Both the position numbers and the translations under genes were made by a program. A DNA stretch of 64,000 bases from Actinacidiphila yanglinensis (lineage in GTDB: Bacteria > Actinomycetota > Actinomycetes > Streptomycetales > Streptomycetaceae), in assembly GCF_900107965.1 (NCBI RefSeq), contig NZ_FNVU01000006.1, positions 451,337 to 515,336 of the forward strand. Reading direction: 5' to 3'. The notes under the pieces were generated by a model. The model was not told the DNA's origin, ran no database searches, and saw only the letters and a program-made list of their open reading frames with translations. Within the stretch, counting starts at the first letter, position 1; every line of letters starts with the position of its first letter. This document shows, piece after piece, positions 17,237-24,883 of the stretch.

Positions 17237-17380
17237 GCGGCTCCTCGGCCTCGCAGGTCCCCTCGACGGGGATGGAACCCGCGCATCGTGCCTGATCCGG
17301 GAGCCGCCGTGCCACTCGAATTCCGCTGGGGCCGCGGGTGCGGAGCAAGCGATGGCCGGAGACGCGGACCGGTCAACCGC

Positions 17381-17953
17381 TCACCGGGTGAACCAGCCGT
17401 CCATCCGCCCCCGGGCCAGCACCGGTCCACCGACCGCGGCCAGCACCGCCCGCGGCTTCGCCGACGCCAACCGGGCGCCGCCTTCCGCCGAGGTGAGCCC
17501 GGCGGACAGTGCGAAGACCTGGAACACGTACCGGTGCGGACCGTGCCCCTTGAGCGGTGCCGGTCCCTGGTAGCCGCGCCCCCATCCCGCACGGAGCACC
17601 TGGACCCCGTCTCCCGGACGCTCCGCACCGAGCGCGCCCGCGGGTACCTCCGTCACCTCGGGGGCGATCAGGGCCAGGCAGTGGACGAACGGCGCCGAGG
17701 TGGGCGAGTCCGCGTCCTCCATCACCAGCAGGAACTGGGCCGTGGCCGCGGGCGCGTCGGCCCACGCGAGCGCGGGTGAGGTGTTCGTGCCGCCGCCCAG
17801 CCGGTGGGCGTGGACCGCCGGCACCTCACCCCCGTCCGTGAAGTCGGCGCTGCTCAGTTCCAGCGTCTCCGGTCCGGCCAGCGCGGCGGCGTTCCAGGCC
17901 AGCCGCGCCTGCCCGACGCGCTTGTTCCTCAGCAGGGTTCCCAATAAGGCCAC
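17381..17953 (-). CDS. YbhB/YbcL-type PEBP (Raf-kinase-inhibitor-like) protein
   Basis: A 190-residue cytoplasmic phosphatidylethanolamine-binding-protein fold. The key family pieces are visible: NTSPALAWADAP (equivalent to the usual SPPLSWSGAP strand), LVMEDADSPTSAPFVHCLA (the anion-pocket DxDAP...HW block, with a variant HC in place of HW) and the GYQGPAPLKGHGPHRYVFQVFAL region (GxxGPxPPxGxxHRYxF). Bacterial members have unknown physiological ligands. The gene is alone and shows no operator. A weak tRNA-like stretch in the gap upstream of the methyltransferase was rejected. Confidence 0.88.
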   Translation of the reverse strand: MALLGTLLRNKRVGQARLAWNAAALAGPETLELSSADFTDGGEVPAVHAHRLGGGTNTSPALAWADAPAATAQFLLVMEDADSPTSAPFVHCLALIAPEVTEVPAGALGAERPGDGVQVLRAGWGRGYQGPAPLKGHGPHRYVFQVFALSAGLTSAEGGARLASAKPRAVLAAVGGPVLARGRMDGWFTR

Positions 17954-18116
17954 GGTGATCCTCTGTTCGGCGGACGGTGTGCCCTCGCTCCCCGGACGGC
18001 TCAGCCTACGAAGCAGCCGGTAACCGGGCGGTATCGCGGGCGGCCCCGCCGCTCACCCCGTGCCCACCCGGAGCCGAGGCGCACGCCGAACGCCTCCCGC
18101 CCGCCGGGCCCACCCG

Positions 18117-19130
18117 CTACGCCCCCGCGATCCGCACCAGGCTCCGCGCGGTCGCCAGCACCGCCTCCTCGTTCGGCCTCGGCCGCCAGCCGAGCACCCG
18201 GCGCGCCTTCTCGCTGCTCGTGTGCCGGATCACGTCGAGGTTCGTGACCCCGCCCTCGACCCGCGAACGGTCCGGCAGTTCGCGGGTCGGTACGCGTGCC
18301 CCGTCCTCGCCCATCCGCTCCTTCAGCAGCACCGCGATCTCGTGGAAGGACATCACGTCGCCGGCCGCCGCCACGAAGCGCTCCCCTGCCGCGGCCGGGC
18401 TGGTCATGGCCAGCAGGTGCAGGTCGGCCACGTCGCGCACGTCCACCACCGCGAAGTGCATCCGCGGCACCCCCGGCATCGCCCCGTCGAGCAGCTGCCG
18501 GACGAGCGCGATCGAGGCGGAGTAGTCCGGTCCGAGCACCGGCCCGAAGACGCCGACCGGGTTGACCACCGTGAGTTCCGTGCCACTGCCCTCACCCGCG
18601 GCGAACTCCCAGGCGGCACGTTCCGCGAGGGTCTTGGACTTCACGTAGGCGTTCATGCCCGGACCGTCGACGTCGGTCCAGGTCTCCTCGGTGAACGGCT
18701 TGTCGCTCTGCGGGTGGCCGTAGCCGACCGCGCCGAAGGACGAGGTGAGCACCACCCGCCGCACGCCCGCCGCCCGGGCGGCCCGCAGCACGCGCAGGGC
18801 GCCGTCCCGCGCGGGCACGATCAGGTCGTCCTCGTGCTCGGGTTCCCCCGGCGGGAAGGGCGAGGCGACGTGCAGGACGTACGCACATCCCGCGAGCGCC
18901 TCGGCCCAGCCGTCGTCCGCGCCGAGGTCGGCGACCGCGAAGGTCAGGTCGTCCCCGGTGTCCGCCGCCCCCTCCGGCCGGCCCGCCCTCACCATCGCGC
19001 GCACGTCGGGTTCGCGGGCCGGGGAGCGCACCGTGGTCCGTACCCGGTAGCCCTCCTCCAGCAGGCGCACGATGCAGTGCGCACCGACGAATCCCGAGCC
19101 GCCGGTGACAAGTACCAGTTCGCCGCTCAT
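18117..19130 (-). CDS. NAD(P)-dependent epimerase/dehydratase, dihydroflavonol-reductase-like
   Basis: A 337-residue extended SDR. The Rossmann loop is LVTGGSGFVGAH (residues 7-18), and RTTVRSPAREPDV provides the Arg residues favouring NADPH. The catalytic elements are VLTSSFGAVGYG and NAYVKSKTLAE (Tyr-x3-Lys). VVNPVGVFGPVLGPDYSAS and VDVRDVADLHLLAM are typical of the DFR/cinnamoyl-CoA-reductase-like aldehyde reductase branch. It diverges from the XRE-MmyB regulator gene at 19278 (147-bp gap). Regulators of this type usually control the adjacent oxidoreductase, so that pairing is likely here. Start ATG 19130. Confidence 0.88.
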   Translation of the reverse strand: MSGELVLVTGGSGFVGAHCIVRLLEEGYRVRTTVRSPAREPDVRAMVRAGRPEGAADTGDDLTFAVADLGADDGWAEALAGCAYVLHVASPFPPGEPEHEDDLIVPARDGALRVLRAARAAGVRRVVLTSSFGAVGYGHPQSDKPFTEETWTDVDGPGMNAYVKSKTLAERAAWEFAAGEGSGTELTVVNPVGVFGPVLGPDYSASIALVRQLLDGAMPGVPRMHFAVVDVRDVADLHLLAMTSPAAAGERFVAAAGDVMSFHEIAVLLKERMGEDGARVPTRELPDRSRVEGGVTNLDVIRHTSSEKARRVLGWRPRPNEEAVLATARSLVRIAGA

Positions 19131-19277
19131 GTGCTGCGCTCCCGTCTCGGCCGCGGTCCGGCCGGTCGTCGTTCCGCTGCCGATGATGCGGCGGCCCGTC
19201 ACGCGCGGTAAGACCCTGCCGACACTGGTACCCGCGGGGACAGGATGCGCCGCGAGCACCGCCGTACGCTGGGAGGC

Positions 19278-20189
19278 ATGGCTACGGCGAGTGAACTCGG
19301 CGCGTACCTGCGGGTGCGCCGCGAACGGCTGCGGCCCGAGGACGTGGGCCTGCCCGCGGGGACCCGGCGCCGCGTTCCGGGGCTGCGGCGCGAGGAGGTC
19401 GCGCTGCTGGCCGGGATCAGCGTGGAGTACTACCTGCGGCTGGAGCAGGGCCGCGACCAGCACCCTTCGGACCAGGTGCTCGACAGCCTCGCCCGCGCGC
19501 TGCACCTGGAACCCGACGCGCAGACGTATCTGCGCACGCTCGCCCGGCCGCGACGGCCCGCGGCCCGGCAGACCGCCGCGCGACCGGAGCGGGTCAGCCC
19601 GGGCATCCGGTCGCTGATCGACACCTGGCCCACCACGCCCGCGCTGGTGGCCGGCCGCTCCCTCACGACGCTGGCCGCGAACCCGGTCGCCGTCGCGCTC
19701 AGTCCGTACTTCGCGCCGGGTGTGAACACGCTGCGTGCCGCTTTCCTGGAACCGGAGATGCGGGAGTTCTACCGCGACTGGGACGCGATGACCGCGAAGA
19801 CCGTCGCCTACCTGCGCTCGGTGGTCGCGGGGGTCGACGACCCGCGGCTGCTGGAGCTGATCGGCGAGCTGAGCCTGCACAGCGAGCGGTTCCGCACGCT
19901 GTGGGCCCGGCAGGACGTGCGGCTCAAGACCAGCGGGGTCACCCTGCTGCGGCACCCGCAGGTCGGCGATCTCGACCTGTCCTACGAGAAGCTGACGCTG
20001 CCGGGCGCATCCGGACAGGTGCTGATCACGTACCACGCCCGGCCGGGGACGGACTCGTACGAACGGCTGCAGTTGCTGGCGCATCTCGCGGAGCGGCCTG
20101 AGCCGGGGGAGGGCCCGGCGCCGGGGGAACGCCCGGAACGGGCCGCGCCGGAGTCGGCGGGAGGGCCGCGACCGGCGGCTCGGCCCTGA
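19278..20189 (+). CDS. XRE-family regulator with MmyB-like ligand-binding domain
   Basis: A 303-residue protein with an N-terminal Cro/CI-type helix-turn-helix (residues 6-72, including RRVPGLRREEVALLAGISVE and YYLRLEQGRD). The MmyB-like C-terminal domain (~100-275) carries TPALVAGRSLTTLAANPVA, REFYRDWDAMTAKTVAYLR and SYEKLTLPGASGQVLITYHA. The ATG at 19278 has GGGAGG 5 bp upstream. It is divergent from the SDR epimerase, its probable target. The last 25 residues are Pro/Glu/Arg-rich, and the gene's final 164 bp overlap the 3' end of the convergent XRE gene, which is unusual. The domain may bind a fatty-acid-like ligand (family knowledge). Confidence 0.9.
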   Translation: MATASELGAYLRVRRERLRPEDVGLPAGTRRRVPGLRREEVALLAGISVEYYLRLEQGRDQHPSDQVLDSLARALHLEPDAQTYLRTLARPRRPAARQTAARPERVSPGIRSLIDTWPTTPALVAGRSLTTLAANPVAVALSPYFAPGVNTLRAAFLEPEMREFYRDWDAMTAKTVAYLRSVVAGVDDPRLLELIGELSLHSERFRTLWARQDVRLKTSGVTLLRHPQVGDLDLSYEKLTLPGASGQVLITYHARPGTDSYERLQLLAHLAERPEPGEGPAPGERPERAAPESAGGPRPAARP

Positions 20190-20964
20190 CGCTCGGTGCG
20201 GGGCCGGCCGCGAGCGCCTCGGCCGTGGCGCGATCCGCGGGCAGGAACGCCTCCAGCTTCAGCTCCGCGATCGTCACGTCCGCCGCCGTCGCGAACACCG
20301 CGACCGTGGTCATCAGGCGCAGCAGTCCCCGGCTCGCCGTCTCCAGCTCCATCGGCACCGCGAAGCCCAGCAGGTTCGCGTCACCGGGCGCGGGTTCGGG
20401 GACATAGCGCGCGAGTTCGTCGTGCAGGGCGGCCAAGCGTACGTCCGGGCTGCGGCGCTGCTCCTCCCGCAACGCCTCGATGACGTGCCTGGCCCACTGC
20501 CCGAAGTTGCGGATGCGCGGCGCGAGACCGGCGGGGTGCAGGGCGAGCCGCAGGATGTTGGCCCGCGGGCCGAGCAGCGCGGGGTCGGCCCCCTCCGTCA
20601 TCACACCGAAGGCGTCGTTCGCACCGATCACCGTGCCGTGGCGGTCCACGACGATCGCCGGGTACGGCAGGTGCCCGGCCAGCACGTGGTCCAGCGCTTC
20701 GAGCGCGGGGGCGAGCGCCGGGTCGTCGAGACCGCGTTCGGGGTGGACGGGCGCGTAACCGGCGGCGAGCAGCAGCCCGTTGCGCTCGCGCAGCGGAAGC
20801 GCGAGGGAGTCCGCCAACCGGGCCACCAGCGCTCGGCCCGGCGTCGAGCGGCCGTTCTCGATGAAGCTGATGTGGCGTTGCGTGGTGCCCGCACGCGAGG
20901 CCAGTTCGAGCTGGCTGAGGTGCCGCCGGTTGCGGCTGGCGCGCAGCGCCTCGGGAAAGTCCAC
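20026..20964 (-). CDS. second XRE-family regulator with MmyB-like domain, extended C-terminus
   Basis: A 312-residue protein. The N-terminal helix-turn-helix is SRNRRHLSQLELASRAGT to RHISFIENGRSTPGRALV (residues ~10-46), and the MmyB-like domain runs to about residue 250 (HLPYPAIVVDRHGTVIGAND, LLGFAVPMELETASRGLLRL, FATAADVTIAELKLEAFLPA). The family normally stops near there. Here about 60 extra Pro/Ala-rich residues follow, encoded opposite the 3' end of the convergent XRE gene, as if an ancestral stop was lost. It is divergent from the LLM oxidoreductase with an 86-bp gap holding the dyad ATTCCCtgccGGGAAT at 21000, a probable autoregulated operator. Confidence 0.85.
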   Translation of the reverse strand: MDFPEALRASRNRRHLSQLELASRAGTTQRHISFIENGRSTPGRALVARLADSLALPLRERNGLLLAAGYAPVHPERGLDDPALAPALEALDHVLAGHLPYPAIVVDRHGTVIGANDAFGVMTEGADPALLGPRANILRLALHPAGLAPRIRNFGQWARHVIEALREEQRRSPDVRLAALHDELARYVPEPAPGDANLLGFAVPMELETASRGLLRLMTTVAVFATAADVTIAELKLEAFLPADRATAEALAAGPAPSVRAEPPVAALPPTPARPVPGVPPAPGPPPAQAAPRDAPATAAVRTSPSPAGRGT

Positions 20965-20988
20965 GTCCTCGTTCTAGCCGCTCAGGCC

Positions 20989-21036
20989 GCGACCCGGCCA
21001 TTCCCTGCCGGGAATTGAGGGCATTCACCGGGTCGC
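20989..21036. promoter_or_regulatory. nested palindromes between the divergent XRE and LLM oxidoreductase genes
   Basis: The inner dyad ATTCCC-TGCC-GGGAAT spans 21000-21015. The outer 9-bp arms GCGACCCGG (20989-20997) and CCGGGTCGC (21028-21036) enclose it. The whole lies in the 86-bp divergent promoter region and is the natural operator for the XRE protein encoded at 20964-20026 (inference). Confidence 0.6.
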
Positions 21037-21050
21037 GCAGGCTCGGCCGT

Positions 21051-22196
21051 ATGACGCATGCGCTTCCCTCCGCCTCCCCTGCTCCTTCCGCTCCGTCCGC
21101 TCCTTCCGTTCCGGTGGGCGACGTCGCCCCGGGACCGAGCGCCCACCGCGGTGCGGCCCTCCCACCGGCCGTCGACCCGGCAGGGCACGACGACGCCCTG
21201 CGGCTCGGCGTCTTCGTCCCCACCCCGCTGGCGCAGTGGGCCCCGGGCGACGGCCCGCGGGACGTCGTCGACTTCGGGGTGCGCGCCGAGCGGACCGGCT
21301 TCGACTCCCTGTGGGTGACCGACTCGCTGCTGACCCCGCGCATCGAGGCCCTGACGGCACTGACCGCCCTCGCATCGGCCACCGAACGGGTGACGCTCGG
21401 CACCGGCACGCTCCTGCCGGCCCTCCGCCCGCCGGTGACCGCCGCCCAGACCATCGCCTCGGTCGACCAGCTGTCCGGCGGCCGGCTGGTCCTCGCGGTC
21501 GGCGCAGGCTTCCCCGGCTCCTTCGGCGCACCGGTCTACGCGATGGCCGGCACCCCCTGGCCGAGGCGCTTCACCCGGCTGGACGAGACGGTGACGCTGT
21601 GGCGCCGGCTGTGGACCGGCGAGGGGCCGGTCTCCTTCCACGGCGAGGTGCTGCACTTCGACGACATCGCCCCCGCCACTCCCGCGTTCCGCCCGCAGGG
21701 CCCGCCGATCTGGCTCGGCGGCGCCACGCCCGCCGCCCACGCCCGCGCCGGCCGCCTGTACGACGGCTGGCTGCCCTACCCGCCCGACCCGGCCGACTAC
21801 GGCACCGGCCTGGCCTCGATCCGCTCCTCGGCCGCCGCCGCGGGCCGTTCCGACGCCGCCTTCGCCCCCGCGCTGTTCGTGAACGTCCTGCTGACGAACG
21901 CGGCGGACGGCGGGCGGACGGAGCTCGACGCGTACGCCCGCGCCACCTACGGCCGCCCGGTGGAGGAGATGGAGCGGATCCAGGCGAACGCCGCCGGGAC
22001 GCCCGAGGCGGTCGTCGAGAAGCTCGGCCGCTATGTCGACGCGGGCGCGCGGCACCTGGTCTTCCGGATCGCCGCACCGGACATCGCGGGCCAGCGCGCG
22101 CAGCTCGACGGGCTGGCGGGGCTGCGGGCGCTGCTCGACAAGCCGGCGGAGCTGCGGGCACGCCTCGACAAGCCGGCGGCGACCCGGGCACGTTGA
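21051..22196 (+). CDS. LLM-class flavin/F420-dependent oxidoreductase
   Basis: A 381-residue luciferase-like monooxygenase fold protein. DALRLGVFVPT starts the barrel, FDSLWVTDSLL and RVTLGTGTLLPALRPPVTAAQ are typical strand-loop blocks, and GRLVLAVGAGFPGSFGAP holds the Gly-rich cofactor loop. RFTRLDETVTLWRRLWTGEG and GPPIWLGGATPAAHARAG are diagnostic family blocks. Cofactor choice (FMN or F420) cannot be settled by eye. The first 45 residues are a Pro/Ser/Ala-rich leader. The C-terminus contains two imperfect copies of a LRAxLDKPA decapeptide (30-bp repeat near 22121-22180). It is divergent from, and probably controlled by, the XRE-MmyB gene. Confidence 0.87.
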   Translation: MTHALPSASPAPSAPSAPSVPVGDVAPGPSAHRGAALPPAVDPAGHDDALRLGVFVPTPLAQWAPGDGPRDVVDFGVRAERTGFDSLWVTDSLLTPRIEALTALTALASATERVTLGTGTLLPALRPPVTAAQTIASVDQLSGGRLVLAVGAGFPGSFGAPVYAMAGTPWPRRFTRLDETVTLWRRLWTGEGPVSFHGEVLHFDDIAPATPAFRPQGPPIWLGGATPAAHARAGRLYDGWLPYPPDPADYGTGLASIRSSAAAAGRSDAAFAPALFVNVLLTNAADGGRTELDAYARATYGRPVEEMERIQANAAGTPEAVVEKLGRYVDAGARHLVFRIAAPDIAGQRAQLDGLAGLRALLDKPAELRARLDKPAATRAR

Positions 22197-22220
22197 CATG
22201 CCGGTGGACCGGAATCATGC

Positions 22221-22236
22221 TGAGCAAGCGCTTGGA
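22221..22236. promoter_or_regulatory. operator TGAGCAAGCGCTTGGA upstream of maoC
   Basis: Contains the palindrome CAAGCGCTTG. The first 13 bp (TGAGCAAGCGCTT) are identical to a site upstream of the neighbouring tetR gene (23508). The core fits the mycobacterial KstR2 consensus AnCAAGnnCTTGnT at all but the last base. It ends 32 bp before the maoC ATG. Confidence 0.75.
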
Positions 22237-22268
22237 CACCAGCTACTCAGCCCAGGAGGCTCCCCACC

Positions 22269-22730
22269 ATGCCGCAGCCCCGCGTCTTCGCGTCGCTCGA
22301 CGAACTCCGTGCCGCCGTCGGTGAGCAGCTCGGCTGGACCGACTGGCTGGAGATCGAGCAGAAGCGGATCGACCAGTTCGCCGAGGCGACCGGGGACCAC
22401 CAGTGGATCCACGTCGACCCCGAGCGTGCGGCCCAGGGCCCCTTCGGCACCACCATCGCCCACGGCTTCCTCACGCTTTCCCTGATCCCGTCGCTGACCC
22501 CCCGGCTGTTCTCCGTCGAAGGGGTCCGGATGGGCGTCAACTACGGCGTCAACAAGGTCCGCTTCCCCGCTCCCGTGCCGGTGGGCTCGCGGCTGCGGGC
22601 GACCGCGCGGATCGCGGAGGTGTCGGAGGCAGGCGGCGGCGTCCAGCTCGTGACCCAGGTGACGATCGAGCGCGAGGGCGGCGAGAAGCCGGTGTGCGTG
22701 GCCGAGACGGTGGCGCGCTTCTACCTCTAG
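22269..22730 (+). CDS. MaoC-like (R)-specific enoyl-CoA hydratase
   Basis: A 153-residue single hot-dog domain protein, the usual length for stand-alone MaoC hydratases. It adds water to trans-2-enoyl-CoA to give (R)-3-hydroxyacyl-CoA. The hydratase motif is intact: FAEATGDHQWIHVDPERA carries the catalytic Asp and His (near residues 43-48), followed by GPFGTTIAHGFLTLSL. GVNYGVNKVRFPAPVPVGS is the conserved second-half block. AGGAGG precedes the ATG. An operator shared with the TetR gene at 22831 lies upstream, so expression is probably derepressed by an acyl-CoA ligand. It is monocistronic, ending at a strong terminator. Confidence 0.92.
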   Translation: MPQPRVFASLDELRAAVGEQLGWTDWLEIEQKRIDQFAEATGDHQWIHVDPERAAQGPFGTTIAHGFLTLSLIPSLTPRLFSVEGVRMGVNYGVNKVRFPAPVPVGSRLRATARIAEVSEAGGGVQLVTQVTIEREGGEKPVCVAETVARFYL

Positions 22731-22786
22731 CGAGCGGCAAGCGCCCACCGGGGAGGCCGGAGCCTCCGGACTTGGGGTACCCGGTG

Positions 22787-22832
22787 GATCGTCGGGGCGG
22801 CCGGCCGATTTCGGCCGGCCGCCCCGACGATC
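22787..22832. terminator. 22-bp perfect-stem bidirectional terminator between maoC and tetR
   Basis: 22787-22808 is the exact reverse complement of 22811-22832. The right arm reaches into the stop codon of the convergent tetR gene (22833-22831), and the left arm begins 57 bp after the maoC stop. It is one of the most stable hairpins in the window. Confidence 0.9.
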
Positions 22833-23445
22833 AGCCGTTCTGCCGGACCATCCGCAGGACGAGGTCGGCGTAGAGCGCGCCGACCTCCTCCGGCGTGCGG
22901 CGGCCGCTCGGGCTGAACCAGCGGGCCACGTCGATGCACAGCGACAGCACCGCGAGGGTGGTCCCGGAGACATCCGGCACGTCGAACTCGCCGTCCGTCA
23001 CGCCGTCCTTGATGATCGTGCGGATCGCGTCCTCGCTGCGCCGTCGCAGCACGACGATCTCGCGGTAGTGCTCGGGGGCGAGCGCGCCGAGCTCGTACTG
23101 CACGATGCGGCCGGTGGTGTGGTGCTCGGCGTGCCAGCGGACGAAGACGCGCACCGCCGCCGCCAGGCGCTCCGCCGCGGTGCCGCCGGCGTCGCGGGCC
23201 TCCTCCAGCATGGCCAGCGAACGATGGTGCCCGACCTTGCTGATCTGGTAGAGCAGCTCTTCCTTGGTCTTGTAGTGGATGTAGAGCGCGGCCGGGCTCA
23301 TCCCGGCCCGGCCGGCGATGTCCCGGGTGGTGGTGGCGTGGTAGCCGCGCTCCGCGAACGCCTCGACCGCGGCGATCACCAGCCGCCTCGCGGCGTCGGG
23401 GGTGATGTCACCCCACGCCTCGCCGGTTGCCGCCTCCGCAGTCAT
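22831..23445 (-). CDS. TetR-family regulator, probable KstR2-like acyl-CoA-responsive repressor
   Basis: A 204-residue TetR protein. The helix-turn-helix is TTRDIAGRAGMSPAALYIHY (residues ~40-59) followed by KTKEELLYQI. The ligand domain includes VFVRWHAEHHTTGRIVQYEL and YREIVVLRRRSEDAIRTI, as in CoA-thioester-sensing members such as KstR2. ATG 23445 is used because upstream in-frame sequence is Cys/Pro/Arg-rich and not family-like. The same 13-bp operator core occurs upstream of this gene (23508) and upstream of the convergent maoC gene (22221), the basis for predicting autoregulation plus control of maoC. Actual ligand unknown. Confidence 0.9.
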   Translation of the reverse strand: MTAEAATGEAWGDITPDAARRLVIAAVEAFAERGYHATTTRDIAGRAGMSPAALYIHYKTKEELLYQISKVGHHRSLAMLEEARDAGGTAAERLAAAVRVFVRWHAEHHTTGRIVQYELGALAPEHYREIVVLRRRSEDAIRTIIKDGVTDGEFDVPDVSGTTLAVLSLCIDVARWFSPSGRRTPEEVGALYADLVLRMVRQNG

Positions 23446-23507
23446 CGCACGCTCCTCACACCCGTCACACCCACTTGGTCGACAGGGCCACACCCTACCG
23501 TCCTGGG

Positions 23508-23521
23508 TGAGCAAGCGCTTA
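23508..23521. promoter_or_regulatory. operator TGAGCAAGCGCTTA upstream of tetR
   Basis: Second copy of the 13-bp core TGAGCAAGCGCTT, 63 bp upstream of the tetR ATG (23445). One arm is degraded (CTTA in place of CTTG), which could give weaker autoregulation than at maoC. Confidence 0.7.
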
Positions 23522-23669
23522 GGCGAGCGAGCCGGCCGGGGATGCGAGGGCGCGAGGAACCGGATCCAGCCAGGTCAACCCGTGACACGGGACGGGACCC
23601 CCCGGGCATGCGGGCCGACGCGAGGCTGACACGGGGCCGGCAAGGGCCGGCTCTCCCCGCGGGGCGGGG

Positions 23670-24827
23670 CTAGAAGGCGGAGACGCCCGTCAGCGCTCTC
23701 CCGATGAGCAGCTTGTGTATCTGGCTGGTGCCTTCGTACAGCGTCATCACCCGCGCGTCGCGCAGCAGCTTGCCCGCCGGGAACTCGTCGATGTAGCCGT
23801 ACCCGCCGAAGACCTGGAGGGCGTTGTTGGCGCAGCGCACCGCGGCCTCGCTGGCGAAGAGCTTGGCGACGGAGGACTCGGTGGCGAAGGGCTGTCCGCG
23901 GTCGATGAGGTCGGCCACCCGCCAGGTGAGCAGGCGGGCCGCATCGACGTCGACGGCGATGTCGGCGAGCATCTCCTGGACCAGCTGGTGCCTCGCGATC
24001 GGCGCCCCGAACTGCTCGCGCTGGCCGGCGTATTCGGTGGCCGCCTCCAGGCAGGCCTGCGCGATGCCGACGCAGCCCGCGGCGACCGACATCCGGCCCT
24101 TGGCGAGGGCGGACATCGCGACGGAGAAGCCCTTGCCCTCGGGCCCGAGCATGGCGTCCGCCGGGACCCGTACCGCGTCCAGGATCAGCTCGGCGGTCGC
24201 CTGACCGCGCAGGCCGAGCTTGCCGTGCACCTCGCGCCGCGTCAGCCCGGGGGTGTCGAGCGGGACGAGGAAGGCGCTCACCCCGCGATGCCCCTCGCCG
24301 CCGGTGCGGGCGAAGAGCAGCACCACGTCGGCCCAGGTGCCGTTGGTGATGAACATCTTGCTGCCGGTGATCACGTACGCGTCGCCGTCCCGCACCGCGC
24401 GTGTGGTGAGGTTGGCGGCATCGGACCCGGTCCCCGGTTCGGTGAGGCCGAAGCAGCCGAGCGCCTCGCCGGAGGTGAGCCGGGGCAGCCACGCCCGCTT
24501 CTGCCGGTCGCTGCCCCAATGCGCGATCGACTTGGCGACAAGGCCGAGCGAGACCGACACGATGCCGCGCACCGCCGAGTCCCCGCGCCCCAACTCCTCG
24601 GTCACCAGGCAGTAGGCGAGGTGGTCGCCGCCCGAGCCGCCGTACTCCTCGCCGAGGGTCAGACCGAGGAACCCGAGCGTGCCGAGCTTCTTCACGATGC
24701 CGCGGTCCACGCTCTCGGCCCGGTCCCACTCGGCGGCGTGCGGGGCGACCTCGCGGTCGACGAACTCCCTGGCCAGCGCCTTGACGGCAGCCTGCTCCTC
24801 GGACAACTCAAGGTCCACTGCGGTCAC
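23670..24827 (-). CDS. acyl-CoA dehydrogenase
   Basis: A 385-residue FAD-dependent acyl-CoA dehydrogenase introducing the 2,3-double bond in acyl-CoA. It shows CFGLTEPGTGSDAANL (substrate/FAD signature), MFITNGTWAD, GKLGLRGQATAELIL, KGRMSVAAGCVGIAQACLE and ALQVFGGYGYIDEFPAGKL. The catalytic base Glu lies in LYEGTSQIHKLL, the short/branched-chain dehydrogenase position. GTG 24827 is preferred to ATG 24845 because GGAAGG lies 4 bp upstream of it, whereas the ATG abuts the operator with no ribosome site. It is divergent from the TetR gene at 24884, and the 19-bp operator between them (24846) recurs at 28748 before the aldehyde dehydrogenase gene. Confidence 0.9.
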   Translation of the reverse strand: MTAVDLELSEEQAAVKALAREFVDREVAPHAAEWDRAESVDRGIVKKLGTLGFLGLTLGEEYGGSGGDHLAYCLVTEELGRGDSAVRGIVSVSLGLVAKSIAHWGSDRQKRAWLPRLTSGEALGCFGLTEPGTGSDAANLTTRAVRDGDAYVITGSKMFITNGTWADVVLLFARTGGEGHRGVSAFLVPLDTPGLTRREVHGKLGLRGQATAELILDAVRVPADAMLGPEGKGFSVAMSALAKGRMSVAAGCVGIAQACLEAATEYAGQREQFGAPIARHQLVQEMLADIAVDVDAARLLTWRVADLIDRGQPFATESSVAKLFASEAAVRCANNALQVFGGYGYIDEFPAGKLLRDARVMTLYEGTSQIHKLLIGRALTGVSAF

Positions 24828-24845
24828 CCGGCCCTTCCGACTCAT

Positions 24846-24864
24846 AAACTACCGGCGCTAGTTT
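24846..24864. promoter_or_regulatory. operator AAACTAccggcgcTAGTTT (site 1 of a shared regulon)
   Basis: Perfect 6-bp arms around 7 bp, in the 56-bp space between the divergent acyl-CoA dehydrogenase and tetR genes. Read on the other strand it is AAACTAGCGCCGGTAGTTT, identical at 18 of 19 positions to the site at 28748-28766. Confidence 0.85.
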
Positions 24865-24883
24865 TCTGCCGGAAGCCTCTACT

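Noticed and set aside
17240..17330. tRNA-like stretch on the minus strand (T-arm-like GCGGGTTCCATC) between methyltransferase and PEBP genes
   Set aside because: No acceptor stem with 7 matching pairs, no credible D-arm or anticodon loop could be built, so I do not call a tRNA.
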